A stretch of 64,000 nucleotides of DNA from positions 94,264 to 158,263 of the forward strand of contig CALWQT010000005.1 of the NCBI GenBank assembly GCA_944383765.1, read 5' to 3'. The position numbers and the translations under genes are program-made. The notes beneath the pieces were generated by a model. That model saw nothing but the letters and a program-made list of their open reading frames with translations, did no database searches and was not told where the DNA came from. The DNA comes from an uncultured Lachnospiraceae bacterium. Lineage in GTDB: Bacteria; Bacillota; Clostridia; Lachnospirales; Lachnospiraceae. Shown here in pieces: positions 63,932 to 64,000 of the stretch (positions are counted from its first letter, which is position 1; each line of letters starts with the position of its first letter).

Positions 63932-63953
63932 AGGGGAGATTTGACCCTCCCCT
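63932..63953 (+). terminator. Hairpin after potCD
   Basis: AGGGGAG (63932-63938) pairs with CTCCCCT (63947-63953) across 8 nt. No T-run follows, so its termination efficiency is uncertain. Confidence 0.45.
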
Positions 63954-63962
63954 TCCACACCA

Positions 63963-63986
63963 CGTAGCGTACCGTTCGGTACTACG
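63963..63986. repeat. Small inverted repeat at the window edge
   Basis: CGTA-GC-GTACC, a GTTC loop, then GGTAC and TACG form a bulged hairpin (63963-63986). It may be the start of a longer element cut by the window end. Confidence 0.4.
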
Positions 63987-64000
63987 CGGTTCAATAGTTT

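Overview
The window looks like a chromosomal segment of a low- to mid-GC Gram-positive anaerobe, most likely a Lachnospiraceae-type Clostridia. Strong AGGAGG ribosome sites, a HrcA/CIRCE heat-shock operator, LCP and choline/glucan-binding-repeat surface proteins, a DUF4250 protein, a PotC-PotD fusion and a secondary-alcohol dehydrogenase of the clostridial type all point that way. This placement is inference; no rRNA or tRNA gene was seen in the window.

Layout. 1-4.3 kb: the 3' part of a subtilisin-like protease, a ClpX paralogue and an HtrA protease. 4.5-17.2 kb: one long minus-strand polysaccharide operon. It holds a ThDP enzyme, SDR epimerase, SAM C-methyltransferase, NADP-type secondary alcohol dehydrogenase, three GT2 glycosyltransferases, a polyprenyl-phosphate sugar transferase (initiating enzyme) and an LCP ligase. 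17.5-21.1 kb: secreted cell-wall-binding-repeat proteins and several small genes, including a 48-codon coiled-coil gene, DUF4250 and a lone pilin-like protein. 21.2-23.8 kb: clpB with a consensus-like promoter and CIRCE.

23.85-46.46 kb: an AT-richer genomic island bounded by a 28/30-identical direct repeat that lies on the clpB CIRCE/promoter. The island holds one co-directional defence operon read from 43.6 to 24.1 kb: XRE regulator, C5-cytosine methyltransferase, DrmD (SNF2 helicase), type III-like Mod, type III-like Res with its own PD-ExK nuclease, DrmA, DrmB, DrmC (PLD), a truncated SMC-like ATPase, two small unknown ORFs, an EVE-domain McrB, McrC and a 74-aa ORF. A Vsr nuclease and a decayed AlbA/ATP-binding pseudogene lie upstream. 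This is a composite of DISARM, type III restriction-modification and a McrBC system under what looks like one promoter. It is the strongest candidate for a new system here.

46.5-64 kb: a GIY-YIG nuclease gene, then housekeeping genes. These are polysaccharide deacetylase, membrane proteins, a (p)ppGpp-hydrolase-like HD protein, malQ-mscS-glgB (glycogen), a DUF3810 protein, signal peptidase I, aroC with a lactonase, and a polyamine operon (XRE-cupin regulator, potA, potB, potCD).
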